From NCBI GenBank assembly GCA_036268875.1, contig DATATI010000053.1:33172-97171 (forward strand): a stretch of DNA of 64,000 nucleotides. Reading direction: 5' to 3'. A model generated the notes under the pieces. The model saw only the letters and a list, made by a program, of their open reading frames with translations, had not been told where the DNA came from and made no database searches. A program made the translations under genes and the position numbers. Positions 18,191-27,105 of the stretch are shown here, piece after piece. Position 1 is the first letter of the stretch. Each line of letters begins with the position of its first letter. The stretch comes from Polyangia bacterium (lineage in GTDB: Bacteria > Myxococcota_A > Polyangia > Fen-1088).

Positions 18191-18219
18191 AAAAGGCGGC
18201 GCCGATCGCCGGCGCTGCC
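18191..18219 (-). terminator. Rho-independent terminator after the CxxCH lipoprotein gene
   Basis: Read on the minus strand, GGCAGCGCCG and CGGCGCCGCC form a 10-bp stem with one mismatch around a 5-nt loop, followed at once by TTTT. It lies about 30 bp after the stop of the gene at 18252-20612. Confidence 0.65.
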
Positions 18220-18251
18220 CGTTCAATCGTTCAATGAGAATCGGCCAGCGT

Positions 18252-20612
18252 TTACTGGATGATCTGCGTGCAGCGGCTGTTGATGCACTGATTGGCGGGG
18301 TTGCAGCAGTCGGAGGCTGTCGTGCACAGCTCCAAGGTGTTCGAGCAGGTATTCACCGGCGGCGGCACACACTGCAGCACAGGAACGCCGTCCGCTCCGC
18401 GCGAGGTCTCGCGGCAGAAACCGCCGCAGCAATCGGCGCCGGTCTCGCACGACATCGTGTTGGCCTTGCACGGCGCCAGGGCGGCGAACGCCCGCATGTT
18501 GGCGGTGTGCAGCTCTTGCCCCGGCAGGTAAAACGCCGGGTGGCTGGGATCGGCCTTGCCCGGGTGGTCGATGTCGATGGCGGCGATCCAGATCTTCTTG
18601 CGCGGGCTGGGATTGGCCGGGTTGGCGAATGGATCGTTGCCGGCCGGATCGCCGCTGGTGGGGCAGATGGTGTTGCCGTAGGCGCGGCGGCTGGTGAACA
18701 GCACCCAGTAATATCCGCCTACTGCCACCGGAAGAACGCTGGCCTCGTAGTTCATGCGGCCCTCGACCATCTCGCCGTACGGCAAATAAAGCTGGCCGGC
18801 GTCATCGCGGCCGTTGATGGCGTTCAAAGTCTTGATGGTCTTGTCCGCAGATTCAACCAGGTGCAGCTCGCCGAATTGCGGCGTCAACGGCGCCCCATCA
18901 CTGACGAATTGACTCGAGTCGAGAGAGTCGCCTTGCTGATAAATGACGCCCTTACCGTCCGGCAAGAATGTCGGCCAGGCGACCGCCTTGCCAGGGCCAG
19001 CGTCGGTGACCAGGTCGCGAAGGTTCGAGAACGCCGGCGGCGAGGCCTTGCCGTCGAAGTCCATCTCGGACAACACGCGCTGGCAGGCCTGCAGGCAGGT
19101 TCCAGTGCAGGTGTCATCGGTGCAGGCCGCGGCCAGTTTGTCGCCGTTAATGAAAGCCACGTGCGCGCCGTCGGGCGAGAAAGCCGGCGTGGTCGCGTAG
19201 GTGACCAACGGGCTCAGCGACGGAGCGGCGATGTCCATCCCGGTGCTGGTGTCGATCATCTTCGAGGCCGTGCCGGGGGTCGAGAAGATTCCGTGCGGCA
19301 AGAAAGGCCAATTCCGTTTCGGCGGCAGTCCGCTGACCAGGCCCATGCTTCCGTCGGGCGTCAGGCCGATGAACGAGAACAGTTGTCCGTTGGTGGTCTG
19401 CGTGCGAATCGCCGCCGTGCCAGCCGTGTCCAGGTTGTACGTCTGGCTGGTGACCGGGTTCCAGTCGCCGTTCGGGTTCGCGGTGGTCATGCTTCCTGGT
19501 GTCGGATTGTTTTGGCTGCCCGCCGACATCACGCTTCCGTTGGCGCTGACCGAATGGCAGGCGGTGCATTGCGCGCCGTTGTTCAAATTCGAAGGAAGAT
19601 TGCCGCCCGCCGACACCACCACTGTGGCGGCTTGCCCGGCCGGAATGCGCATGATTCCGCCTTGACCCTGGGGCATGGTCAGCATCGAGTTCTTGTACGT
19701 GCTGTAATAAAAGACGCCGTTGATACTGGCCGGCGCAATCAACCAGGTTTGTTTCAGCGGTCCGCTGCCGGTGTTACCCGACAATTTGTTGACGCTCGCC
19801 GTGACGGTGTCTTTGGGACCCGCGGTCAAGGTCAGGCCCTTCCAGATCTCGGGCGGCATCGTGACCTGCAACGGATCGTTCAGATTGGAGAATTGCTGAT
19901 AATTGAAGTGAGGCGCGGTGATGGTCAGGTACGCCGCGCGCGTGCCTGTGTTGCCACCGAACTGCAAGGACGGCGGCTCCAGTCCGCGTGGGAAGACCGT
20001 CTTGTCGTACGGGTAGAGCCATTTGAACTGAGCGTCTTGCCCGCCCCCCGTCAGGGTGGTGGTGTCTTGCGGATTCAGCATGTTCGAGCCGTCGGCACCA
20101 CACTGCAACGGCATGGTGGGGGTCGGCGCGGTCGGACAATAGCGGGTGATGTTGACGTTCACCGTGATCGTTGTGGTGGCGGTTCCGTTGCCCACCGTGG
20201 CGCTGACCGTGGCGACACCACCGACGTAGCCGTTGGGTGTGAAGACGCCGTCGCTGCCAACTGACCCGATGGCGACGTTGTCGACTGTCCAGTTGATCCG
20301 GGTGGGCATTGTTCCGTCGTTCAATTGCACGGTCAAATGAACCGGCATCGGTTTGCCGCTGACGGTGATGGTGTCAGGGCTGTCCGATTTGATCATGCCG
20401 GCCAGCGGAAAGACAACTCCCCCGTCCGACCGCGATCCACCGGTGCCCGAACCGTTGCCGACGATTCCGGTGCCACCCGTTGCGCCACCGCCCGTGCCGG
20501 CGCTGCCATTGCCGCCATTCCCCCCGTTTTGGCCGCCTGGACTCTTCAGTCCAGCGCAACTGGAAACAATCAATGCCAGGGCTGCCGTAACAGTGACACC
20601 GAAGCATCGCAT
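18252..20612 (-). CDS. Large lipoprotein with Ig-like, TolB/PD40-like and CxxCH motifs
   Basis: This 786-residue protein starts at the ATG preceded by GGAGG; the signal ends in the lipobox VSSC and a Gly/Asn linker follows. Next comes a bacterial Ig-like segment (about 75-150, WTVDNVAIGSVGSDGVFTP). Further on is a heme-c-type motif CTACHS, then a beta-propeller-like region with PD40-style lines (SPDGAHVAFINGD, FLPDGKGVIYQ). The C-terminal 60 residues are Cys-rich (CETGADCCGGFC, CTTASDCCNP). It is probably a surface-exposed protein, possibly redox-active if the CxxCH binds heme. Partner and substrate unknown. Confidence 0.85.
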   Translation of the reverse strand: MRCFGVTVTAALALIVSSCAGLKSPGGQNGGNGGNGSAGTGGGATGGTGIVGNGSGTGGSRSDGGVVFPLAGMIKSDSPDTITVSGKPMPVHLTVQLNDGTMPTRINWTVDNVAIGSVGSDGVFTPNGYVGGVATVSATVGNGTATTTITVNVNITRYCPTAPTPTMPLQCGADGSNMLNPQDTTTLTGGGQDAQFKWLYPYDKTVFPRGLEPPSLQFGGNTGTRAAYLTITAPHFNYQQFSNLNDPLQVTMPPEIWKGLTLTAGPKDTVTASVNKLSGNTGSGPLKQTWLIAPASINGVFYYSTYKNSMLTMPQGQGGIMRIPAGQAATVVVSAGGNLPSNLNNGAQCTACHSVSANGSVMSAGSQNNPTPGSMTTANPNGDWNPVTSQTYNLDTAGTAAIRTQTTNGQLFSFIGLTPDGSMGLVSGLPPKRNWPFLPHGIFSTPGTASKMIDTSTGMDIAAPSLSPLVTYATTPAFSPDGAHVAFINGDKLAAACTDDTCTGTCLQACQRVLSEMDFDGKASPPAFSNLRDLVTDAGPGKAVAWPTFLPDGKGVIYQQGDSLDSSQFVSDGAPLTPQFGELHLVESADKTIKTLNAINGRDDAGQLYLPYGEMVEGRMNYEASVLPVAVGGYYWVLFTSRRAYGNTICPTSGDPAGNDPFANPANPSPRKKIWIAAIDIDHPGKADPSHPAFYLPGQELHTANMRAFAALAPCKANTMSCETGADCCGGFCRETSRGADGVPVLQCVPPPVNTCSNTLELCTTASDCCNPANQCINSRCTQIIQ

Positions 20613-20910
20613 GACAAACCTCCGCGCGGGATCTGAGCAGTTGCGTTGGCTCACACTGAGCGTCTTCGCGCCGCTCTTGATGATCGCGAAATAAACGCTA
20701 GCAGGCGTCAATGGCGTAAATCCACAAAAAGCATAGTCAATTTTTGTTGTTTACTGCACTTAACAGCTGCTATCGGTGTGTGTGACCGACCACTTTAAAA
20801 TCCGTCTCCCATTTTTTTGATCGCGGGCAAACGCTGCGTTCTGCCAGCGCGGCGCGCGCGCGACGGCGAGATCTGGTAGGCTGATTGCTTCTCGATGTTG
20901 CGCCTCAACC
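20613..20910. other. Intergenic region upstream of the CxxCH lipoprotein and MFS genes
   Basis: This AT-richer stretch separates two divergent genes. It includes short T and A runs around 20740-20820 and the lipoprotein gene's ribosome site at its left end. Both promoters probably lie here. No operator or small gene was recognised. Confidence 0.45.
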
Positions 20911-21022
20911 GCTGGACCCGTTTTGGCTCGGCCACCCTGGTTATCGCTACCAAGGGTGGTCCGGCTCGGGTCTATCGCGGCTGAACGCTCGACGAGACGA
21001 CCCCGGCCAAAAGCCGCGGGTC
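20911..21022 (+). promoter_or_regulatory. Structured 5' leader of the MFS transporter gene
   Basis: Two strong stem-loops precede the MFS start by about 45 nt. In the first, GACCCG (20915-20920) pairs with CGGGTC (20967-20972) and encloses a near-perfect stem of GGCCACCCT with AAGGGTGGTCC (20930-20962). The second is GACCCCGGC-CAAAA-GCCGCGGGTC (20999-21022) with one bulge. This is more structure than most leaders show and could be an attenuator or a ligand-binding RNA, but it matches no riboswitch class I recognise. Confidence 0.35.
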
Positions 21023-21067
21023 GCTCTCGGTGGCTCGCGGTCTTCGGCTTTTACCCCGGAGACGACC

Positions 21068-22378
21068 ATGTGCCACAACGAAGCGCGATCGACGATCAGT
21101 GCCCTGCCCACCGCGCCCGCCAGGACTGCCGCATCCCCGGGCGGCAGCGCACAGGTCCGCCTGGTTGACCGCCTGATCCCGGCTTTTCCGCGGGTTTTCT
21201 GGTTTTTGTGGGCCGGCATGCTGCTGAACCGCGCCGGTGGCGGCGTCCTTTGCTGGCTGGCGGTCTATCTGACCCGCGAACGCGGCCTGCGCGCCGACCT
21301 GGCCGGGCTGGTGCTCAGCCTGCATGCCGCCGGCGGCATCATCGCCGGGCCGACCGGCGGCGCGCTGGCCGATCGGCTGGGGCGGCGGGCGACTTTGTTG
21401 CTGGGAACGGCGGGCGCCGGCGTGGCCATGCTGGCGCTGGGGTTCGCGCGCGCGCTGGGCGCGATTTTTCTTCTGGCGCCGCTGCTGGGATTCTTCACCC
21501 AGATCTGTGGACCGCCGCTGCTGGCGGCGGTGGCCGACTTGATCCAACCGGCGCAACGGCGACGGGCCTATGGTTTCATTTACTGGGCCAACAACCTCGG
21601 CTTCGCGGCGGCCGCCGCGCTGGGCGGCTTTCTGGCCGAGCGGCACTTCACCTGGCTATTCGTCGTCGACGCCATGACCACGCTGGGCTACGGCGTGATT
21701 GTTCTTCTGCGTGTGCCCGAGACGCGACCACCGGCGGCGGCAGCGACGTCCCCGGTCATCTCACCAGCAAACGGCTGGCTGGCGCCCTTTCGCGATCGCG
21801 CGTTGATGACGCTGGTGGGCATCCAGGTGCCGGTGCTGGTGGCGTTCACACAGGTCCTGGCGGCGCTGCCCCTGGACATGCGCGCGCACAGCTTGCCGGC
21901 GAATCGCATCGGCCTTTTGCTGGGCCTGAACGGGGTGGTCATCGTGCTGTTGCAGCCGCTGGCCCTGCGCTTTTTGCAGCGGGTGCCGCACGTGTCGCTG
22001 CTGGCGGGCGGCGCGGCCCTGGCGGGCCTGGGCCTGGGCGCCGTCGGGCTGGCCCGCGGCTCGTGGGGATACGCGTTGGCCACGGTGATCTTCACGGCGG
22101 GCGAGATCGGGTTTTCGCTGGCGATGCCGCCGTTGGTGGCGCAGCTGGCGCCCAGCGATCAGCGTGGCGCGTACCAGGGCATGCATCAACTTTCGTGGAG
22201 CGTGGCCAGCATGCTGGCGCCAATGCTGGGGCTGACCGTGCTGGCTCACGCCGGGTCGGCAACCTTATGGACAGGGTGCTTGTGCGTCGGCGTCGGGGCT
22301 GGCGCACTGCACGCCACCGTCACCCGGCGCCAGATCAACCACAGTCTCGACAGGCGTGAAGATAGAGAGGCCGCCTAG
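21068..22378 (+). CDS. MFS transporter
   Basis: A 436-residue protein with about 12 membrane segments. The MFS signature between helices 2 and 3 is present as GGALADRLGRRATLL. The start at 21068 is chosen because GGAG lies 7 nt upstream and the earlier part of the frame covers the structured leader. The substrate is unknown; the overall pattern is that of drug/proton-antiporter-like or sugar efflux members. The end is close to or overlaps the start of the sigma-factor gene. Confidence 0.88.
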   Translation: MCHNEARSTISALPTAPARTAASPGGSAQVRLVDRLIPAFPRVFWFLWAGMLLNRAGGGVLCWLAVYLTRERGLRADLAGLVLSLHAAGGIIAGPTGGALADRLGRRATLLLGTAGAGVAMLALGFARALGAIFLLAPLLGFFTQICGPPLLAAVADLIQPAQRRRAYGFIYWANNLGFAAAAALGGFLAERHFTWLFVVDAMTTLGYGVIVLLRVPETRPPAAAATSPVISPANGWLAPFRDRALMTLVGIQVPVLVAFTQVLAALPLDMRAHSLPANRIGLLLGLNGVVIVLLQPLALRFLQRVPHVSLLAGGAALAGLGLGAVGLARGSWGYALATVIFTAGEIGFSLAMPPLVAQLAPSDQRGAYQGMHQLSWSVASMLAPMLGLTVLAHAGSATLWTGCLCVGVGAGALHATVTRRQINHSLDRREDREAA

Positions 22379-22490
22379 CTTGGTTAGACGGGCGAGGCCG
22401 TGCGAAAGCGCGATTACGGGAGGGCTTTCACTTTTATCGGACTGCCGCCGATTGGTCGAACAACCTATTAAAGGGAGACCTTGTCTGGTC

Positions 22491-23129
22491 GTGTCGTTAC
22501 CACGCCCTGTTGATTCAGCACCTGATGGGCGAACGCCAGCCGTCGACCCGGTCGAGGGCGACGCACGCCTGGTCATCCGCGCCGCGGCGGGCGACGGCCA
22601 GGCCATCACTGTCATCTGGTCGCGCTATCACCTGCTGGTCCGATCGGTGCTGCTGTCCACGCTGGGCGCCGACCAGGAGATCGACGACCTGGTGCAAGAG
22701 GTGTTCATGGAGCTGCTCCGCGCGGTCAAGCTGGTGCGCGACGGCACGGCGCTGCCGGCCATTCTGTCGCGCATCGCCGTGCGCCGAGCAGGCATGGCCT
22801 TGCGGCGGCGGCGGGTGCGGTCGGTGATTCTGTCGTTGCCGTGGATCGACATGCCGGACGTCCCGGTGGCGCCGGCCGACATGGACAGCCGGCTGGCGCT
22901 GGTGGCGTTGTATCGCCTGCTGAACAAGATCAAGCCGCGGCATCGGCTGGCGTTCCTGCTTTTCTCCGTGCAGGGATTGGATGTGGCGGAGGTGGCCGGC
23001 GCCCTGGAGATCTCGCTGTCGGCGGCCAAGCGGGCGGTCAGCGCCGGACGCAAAAAGGTGCTGCGAATGGCCGAACGGGAGCCGTTGCTGAAGCAATTCC
23101 TGTCGGCGGAGCGGGAGGGGAAATCGTGA
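22491..23129 (+). CDS. ECF-type RNA polymerase sigma factor
   Basis: About 212 residues. Region 2 is IWSRYHLLVRSVLLSTLG followed by DQEIDDLVQEVFMELL, the core-binding and -10-reading part. Region 4 is KIKPRHRLAFLLFSVQ followed by a helix-turn-helix (DVAEVAGALEISLSAAKRAV). GTG at 22491 is one of several possible starts; AAGGGAG lies 14 nt away, and the frame is open back to 22356. The stop TGA overlaps the GTG of the FecR-like gene by 4 nt, so the two are coupled as sigma and cognate regulator. Confidence 0.85.
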   Translation: MSLPRPVDSAPDGRTPAVDPVEGDARLVIRAAAGDGQAITVIWSRYHLLVRSVLLSTLGADQEIDDLVQEVFMELLRAVKLVRDGTALPAILSRIAVRRAGMALRRRRVRSVILSLPWIDMPDVPVAPADMDSRLALVALYRLLNKIKPRHRLAFLLFSVQGLDVAEVAGALEISLSAAKRAVSAGRKKVLRMAEREPLLKQFLSAEREGKS

Positions 23130-24358
23130 CCAGCGAAAGGGATCCGCAGCAACAAGAACGGTTGAATTGGCTGGTCGCGCTGGCCCGCGGGGCCGTCGAC
23201 GAACGGCTGCGCAACGCCGGCGGCGAGGGCGGCCTGGCGAATTTGATCCTCGGTGTCGGGCAGCGGGTCGTAAACCCCGCCCCGAGACGGCGACTATTCG
23301 TTCCGCTGGGCGCTGGGTTCGCGGTCGCCGGCTTGGTGCTGGTGATCGTCGGCGCCACCCGGCTGCGCGCGCCGTCCCCGGCCCTCCTTTCATATGCGGT
23401 GGAAAATGAGCCGGCGGCGCCGACCACGCTGATGCCGGCGGCGCCGGCGACCACGGCGAGGGACGGCCACGGCGCAACGACCGGAGCGCGCGTCGCCGAG
23501 GCCGCGACGAGCAGCCAGTATCATTTCTCCGACGGCACCACCATCGCGGCGCCCAGTGGAACCGCAGTGGACGTCGAGGCGGTGGACAACAAACGGCCGC
23601 GCGTGCGCATCAACGGCCGGCCGGCGCGGGTGCGGGTGGTGCATCGTCCGGACACGCGCTGGATCTTCGAGGCTGGGCCGTTCGAGGTGCTGGTCACCGG
23701 CACCGCTTTCGATCTCGGCTGGAACGCGGCGCCGCAGGTGCTGTCGCTGGATTTGATCGAAGGGGCGGTGACCTTGCGCGGACCGCGTCTGCCCGAGGGT
23801 GGCGTTCCTGTGCTGGCCGGCCAGCACGTCGAGGTGTCGCTGGCCACCGGCAGCCTGACCGTGCGCGCCGCCGGCGCCGCGCCCGCCCAACCGCAGACGC
23901 CACCGCCGCCGCTCGACGAAGCGCCGATCTCCGGCGCCACACCGGCGCCCGCCCCCAGCGTCCCAGCGCCCGCCGCCAGCCGCCGCGCCGGCGCGGTCAG
24001 CTGGCGCGGGTTGGTCGGCCGCGGTGACTTCGACGGCGTGGTGAAGGCGGCGCGCCGGCGCTCGATCGACGATTGCGAGTTGCGCTGCTCGGCAGAGGAT
24101 CTGCGTGCGCTGGGAGATGCCGCCCGCTATTCAAACCGATCGGCGCTGGCCGAACGGGCCTTCGTCGCCTTGCGGGCGCGTTTCGCCGGAACAACCGACG
24201 GCACCGCCGCTGCTTACCTTCTGGGACGAACCTACGAATCCAAACACAACTGGTCCGGTGCCGAGCGGCTGTACCAGCAATACCTGAGCGAAGCGCCCAG
24301 CGGACAGTTCGCCGTCGAGGCCGCGTCCGGCCGGGCCCGAGTGGCTGCCCGTCGATAA
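23126..24358 (+). CDS. FecR-domain anti-sigma factor with C-terminal TPR-like region
   Basis: The 410-residue product has a short cytoplasmic N-terminus (about 55 residues), one membrane helix (58-78) and a periplasmic FecR domain containing the paired motifs YHFSDGTTIAAPSGTAV and FEVLVTGTAFDLGW. A Pro/Ala linker and a TPR-like C-terminus (ALAERAFVALRARF, GAERLYQQYLSEAPSG) follow. This is the layout of a membrane anti-sigma factor that senses an envelope signal for the upstream sigma factor. GGGAGGGG precedes the GTG start. Confidence 0.88.
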   Translation: MTSERDPQQQERLNWLVALARGAVDERLRNAGGEGGLANLILGVGQRVVNPAPRRRLFVPLGAGFAVAGLVLVIVGATRLRAPSPALLSYAVENEPAAPTTLMPAAPATTARDGHGATTGARVAEAATSSQYHFSDGTTIAAPSGTAVDVEAVDNKRPRVRINGRPARVRVVHRPDTRWIFEAGPFEVLVTGTAFDLGWNAAPQVLSLDLIEGAVTLRGPRLPEGGVPVLAGQHVEVSLATGSLTVRAAGAAPAQPQTPPPPLDEAPISGATPAPAPSVPAPAASRRAGAVSWRGLVGRGDFDGVVKAARRRSIDDCELRCSAEDLRALGDAARYSNRSALAERAFVALRARFAGTTDGTAAAYLLGRTYESKHNWSGAERLYQQYLSEAPSGQFAVEAASGRARVAARR

Positions 24359-24366
24359 ACAAGTTA

Positions 24367-25431
24367 ATGATGCCGGTGATGACACGCCGGTCTGGTGGGG
24401 TGCGACGCACGCTGGGCCTGCTGGCGGCGGTGTGGCTGCTCTCGCGGGCCGCCGCCGCTGACGCCGCCGACGTGCTGGTGGTGCGCCCGACGCTGGACGA
24501 TCGTTTCATCGAAGAGATCTTCCATCGCGTGGGCGGCGAGCTGCGCGTTCACGCCTTCGTCGTGCGCGAGCAACAGCCCAGCGGCGACGACGTGTCGATG
24601 GCGGAGGCGCGCGCGCTGCTCGCTGGCAGCGGCGCGGCGGCCTGCATCTCGTTCATTTGGCAAGGCGACACGTCGGTGGTGCGGGTCTGGGTCGCCGGCC
24701 CCAGCGGCACGCCGGCCTTGTTCGAAGCCGTGTCGCTGCAACGCACGCCCGACGTGCCGACGGTGCTGGCGGCGCGCGCGGTGGATTTGTTGACGGTGGC
24801 GCTGGATAGAAACCGCCCCCTGGCAGCGCTGCCGCCGGGCGGGTCACCCGTCGCTGACTCGACTGCGCCGACGCTGACCGTCGCCCCGCCGGCGGCGATC
24901 ACGGCGGCGCCGCGCGACTGGTCGCTGGCGGTGGGCGCGGCGCTGATCATCGGCGGCGGTCGCTTCGGCAACGCCGCCGGTCCCGAGCTGGCGCTGGCGC
25001 GGGCGTTGGCCCGGCGCTGGGCGATCGGCGTCCGCCTCGCCGCGCCCCTGTGGGGCCAGCGGCTCGGCAACGACGACGCCAGCGCCAAGCAGACCCAAGC
25101 GCTGGGATTGATCGAAGGGCAAACGCTTCTCGCTTCGTGGCGCGCGCTGGCCGTGCGCGCGCGCGTCGGGCTGGGCGCCGATTACCTGCGCATCAACGGC
25201 GACGTGGTGCCGGCGGTGGCGTCGGCGATGCCGGCGCAGGCGACCGCCTGGGTGGCGACGGCCGCCGCCGGCGTGGCGCTGTCGCTGGCGGTTTCGCCGC
25301 GCGTGGCGGTCGACGTCGGCGGCGGCGTCTGCGCCGCGTGGCCGCGCCCGCACATTCACCTTGGCCACGAGACGGTGGCGCTGACGCAACCGCAGCCGTC
25401 GCTGACCGTTGGCGTGCGCTTCGACCTTTGA
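24367..25431 (+). CDS. Predicted outer-membrane protein in the sigma/FecR operon
   Basis: The 354-residue protein has a signal peptide (LLAAVWLLSRAAAADA). A small mixed alpha/beta domain follows (VLVVRPTLDDRFIEEIFHRV to DLLTVALDRN, about residues 37-145), then a Pro-rich linker. The C-terminal half has alternating hydrophobic strands and ends TVGVRFDL, compatible with an outer-membrane beta-barrel. It starts 8 nt after the FecR stop, so it is likely a target or output of this signalling operon. No named family is recognised. Confidence 0.75.
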   Translation: MMPVMTRRSGGVRRTLGLLAAVWLLSRAAAADAADVLVVRPTLDDRFIEEIFHRVGGELRVHAFVVREQQPSGDDVSMAEARALLAGSGAAACISFIWQGDTSVVRVWVAGPSGTPALFEAVSLQRTPDVPTVLAARAVDLLTVALDRNRPLAALPPGGSPVADSTAPTLTVAPPAAITAAPRDWSLAVGAALIIGGGRFGNAAGPELALARALARRWAIGVRLAAPLWGQRLGNDDASAKQTQALGLIEGQTLLASWRALAVRARVGLGADYLRINGDVVPAVASAMPAQATAWVATAAAGVALSLAVSPRVAVDVGGGVCAAWPRPHIHLGHETVALTQPQPSLTVGVRFDL

Positions 25432-25436
25432 CGACG

Positions 25437-26210
25437 ATGACGATGACGACCACGGCGAAGCCTCGATCGACATTCGTTCGCGCCGTGCTGGCCGCGGCGA
25501 CCCTGGCCAGTTGCACAGGCACGACGTTGGACGCCACGGTCGATCGCGGCCCGACCGAGCTGGACCGCCCGACGGCCTGGTATCCCTTGAACGATGCCGC
25601 CCGCATCGGCCACGACCGCGCCGCCGGCCGCGGCGAGGCGCTGGTCGCCGGCGTGCAGATCGTCAGCGATCCACAAAAGGGCCCGGTGGCCGAGTTCGAC
25701 CCCGTCACCGGCGGCTCGTTGACGCTGCTGCCGCCCGTGAGTCGCGATTTCACCGTGGCCTTCTGGATGAAGTCCACCCAGCAAGGCCCGAAGCAAGCCG
25801 GCTGGGTGATGGGCCCGCGCCTCATCGACGGCGACTATCCCAACCTGGCGCTGGACTTCGGCGTCAGTCTGTCTTTGGACAAGCTGGCCTTCGGCGTGGG
25901 GAATCCCAGCGACGTCACGCTTGATCAAACCGCCATGATCAGCCTGCACAGCGTGGTCGACGGCACCTGGCACCACGTGGCGGTGACCCGCGATGGCACC
26001 ACCGGCCAGCGCCAGATCTTCGTCGACGGCGCGCTGGATTCAGAAATGCCGGCGCTGCCTGGCGATCTGAAATTGCCACCTACCATGCTCGTGGGCCAAC
26101 GCATCTCCACCGCGCCTCCGTCGCCCGTCCTGAAAGCCACCCTCCTGGATCTGCGTTTCTACGATCGGGTCCTGTCGGCGCCGGCGATCGCGTTTCTGGC
26201 GACGCCGTGA
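25437..26210 (+). CDS. LamG/concanavalin-like lipoprotein
   Basis: A 257-residue lipoprotein (lipobox TLASC) with one LamG-like jelly-roll domain. Typical landmarks are AWYPLNDAARIGHD, FTVAFWMKST, DGTWHHVAVTRDGTTGQRQIF and the closing DLRFYDRVLSAPAI. Such domains bind glycans or proteins at the surface. The gene follows the predicted outer-membrane gene by 5 nt and closes the four-gene sigma/FecR operon. Confidence 0.88.
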   Translation: MTMTTTAKPRSTFVRAVLAAATLASCTGTTLDATVDRGPTELDRPTAWYPLNDAARIGHDRAAGRGEALVAGVQIVSDPQKGPVAEFDPVTGGSLTLLPPVSRDFTVAFWMKSTQQGPKQAGWVMGPRLIDGDYPNLALDFGVSLSLDKLAFGVGNPSDVTLDQTAMISLHSVVDGTWHHVAVTRDGTTGQRQIFVDGALDSEMPALPGDLKLPPTMLVGQRISTAPPSPVLKATLLDLRFYDRVLSAPAIAFLATP

Positions 26211-26220
26211 TCGCCGCCGG

Positions 26221-27105
26221 TCAGCGCGGCGTCGGCACCAGCAAGACAATGCCGGCAAAACGGCCGAAGCGTTCGCGCTTGTCGGCCGGGGCGAACGGAC
26301 GCAGCAATTTCATGACCGCGCGCATCGCCCACGGCAGCGGCGGACGCCGGCCAAGCCGCGCGCCCTCCGCCGGCAAGTACCGGACCTCGCGGCTCTGCCA
26401 GCCATGCTGGGCGAAGAACGCGAACCAGTCGGGTGGATTGAACTTGAACGGCGCCGCGGCCATGGCGCGATCGGCGCCGGTCTTCTTGCGATAGGCGGTC
26501 GAGTCTGGCGAAAAGTAGTCGACGATCCAGCTCGCCGCGTGCGGCAGCGCGCGAAGATCCTTGGCCAGCGCGCCCACCGCGGCGTTGTCCAGGTACGGCA
26601 CCACGCCTTCGGTGATGATCAGCAGGCGTGAGGATTCGCCGTCGATCTGCCGCAGCAGCGTCTGTCGCTGCGGCTGCTCGGCGAGATCCATCCCGACGCG
26701 CACAAGCTGGCAGCGCGGCGTCTCTGCGGCCAGGCGCTGATCTTTGAAGGTGATCAGAGCTGGATAATCGACCTCGATCCAGCGCAGCGACGGCGGCAGC
26801 GATAGACGGTAAGGGCGCGTGTCCAGGCCGGCGCCCAGATTCACCACCGTGTCGCAGCCGGCCGCAATGGCGCCGGCGATGTACTGGTCGATGATGCGCG
26901 TGCGAATCGCCACCGACCAGCCGACCATCGGCTGCATGGGCAGGCCGCGGGTGATGGCGGCGCCGCGCTCGCCGGCCAGCAGTGCCGCCAGCGGATCGAC
27001 GAACAAAGCATCGGGGCGCGCCGACTCCACCGCCCGGTGATGCGCCACCATGAAGGCGGTGTCAGAGACGTGCTGGATGGGGGACGACGACGGTTCGGGG
27101 ATCAT
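26221..27105 (-). CDS. SAM-dependent methyltransferase, LCM/PPM1-type
   Basis: This 294-residue class-I methyltransferase belongs to the leucine-carboxyl-methyltransferase-like family. The SAM-binding motif is TVVNLGAGLDTRPYRL, the acidic strand is WIEVDYPALI, and LIITEGVVPYLDN matches the family's post-motif. Members methylate diverse carboxyl or hydroxyl groups in secondary metabolism, so the substrate cannot be named. Its ATG overlaps the stop of the upstream secreted-protein gene by 4 nt. Confidence 0.87.
   Translation of the reverse strand: MIPEPSSSPIQHVSDTAFMVAHHRAVESARPDALFVDPLAALLAGERGAAITRGLPMQPMVGWSVAIRTRIIDQYIAGAIAAGCDTVVNLGAGLDTRPYRLSLPPSLRWIEVDYPALITFKDQRLAAETPRCQLVRVGMDLAEQPQRQTLLRQIDGESSRLLIITEGVVPYLDNAAVGALAKDLRALPHAASWIVDYFSPDSTAYRKKTGADRAMAAAPFKFNPPDWFAFFAQHGWQSREVRYLPAEGARLGRRPPLPWAMRAVMKLLRPFAPADKRERFGRFAGIVLLVPTPR

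Noticed and set aside
18234..20264. 676-codon open frame on the plus strand
   Set aside because: Antisense to the CxxCH lipoprotein, which has a signal peptide, ribosome site and terminator; the antisense frame is Arg/Gly-rich with no family features.
20885..21067. 61-codon extension of the MFS transporter
   Set aside because: It runs through the two-hairpin leader and has no hydrophobic or conserved sequence; the ATG at 21068 has GGAG at good spacing.
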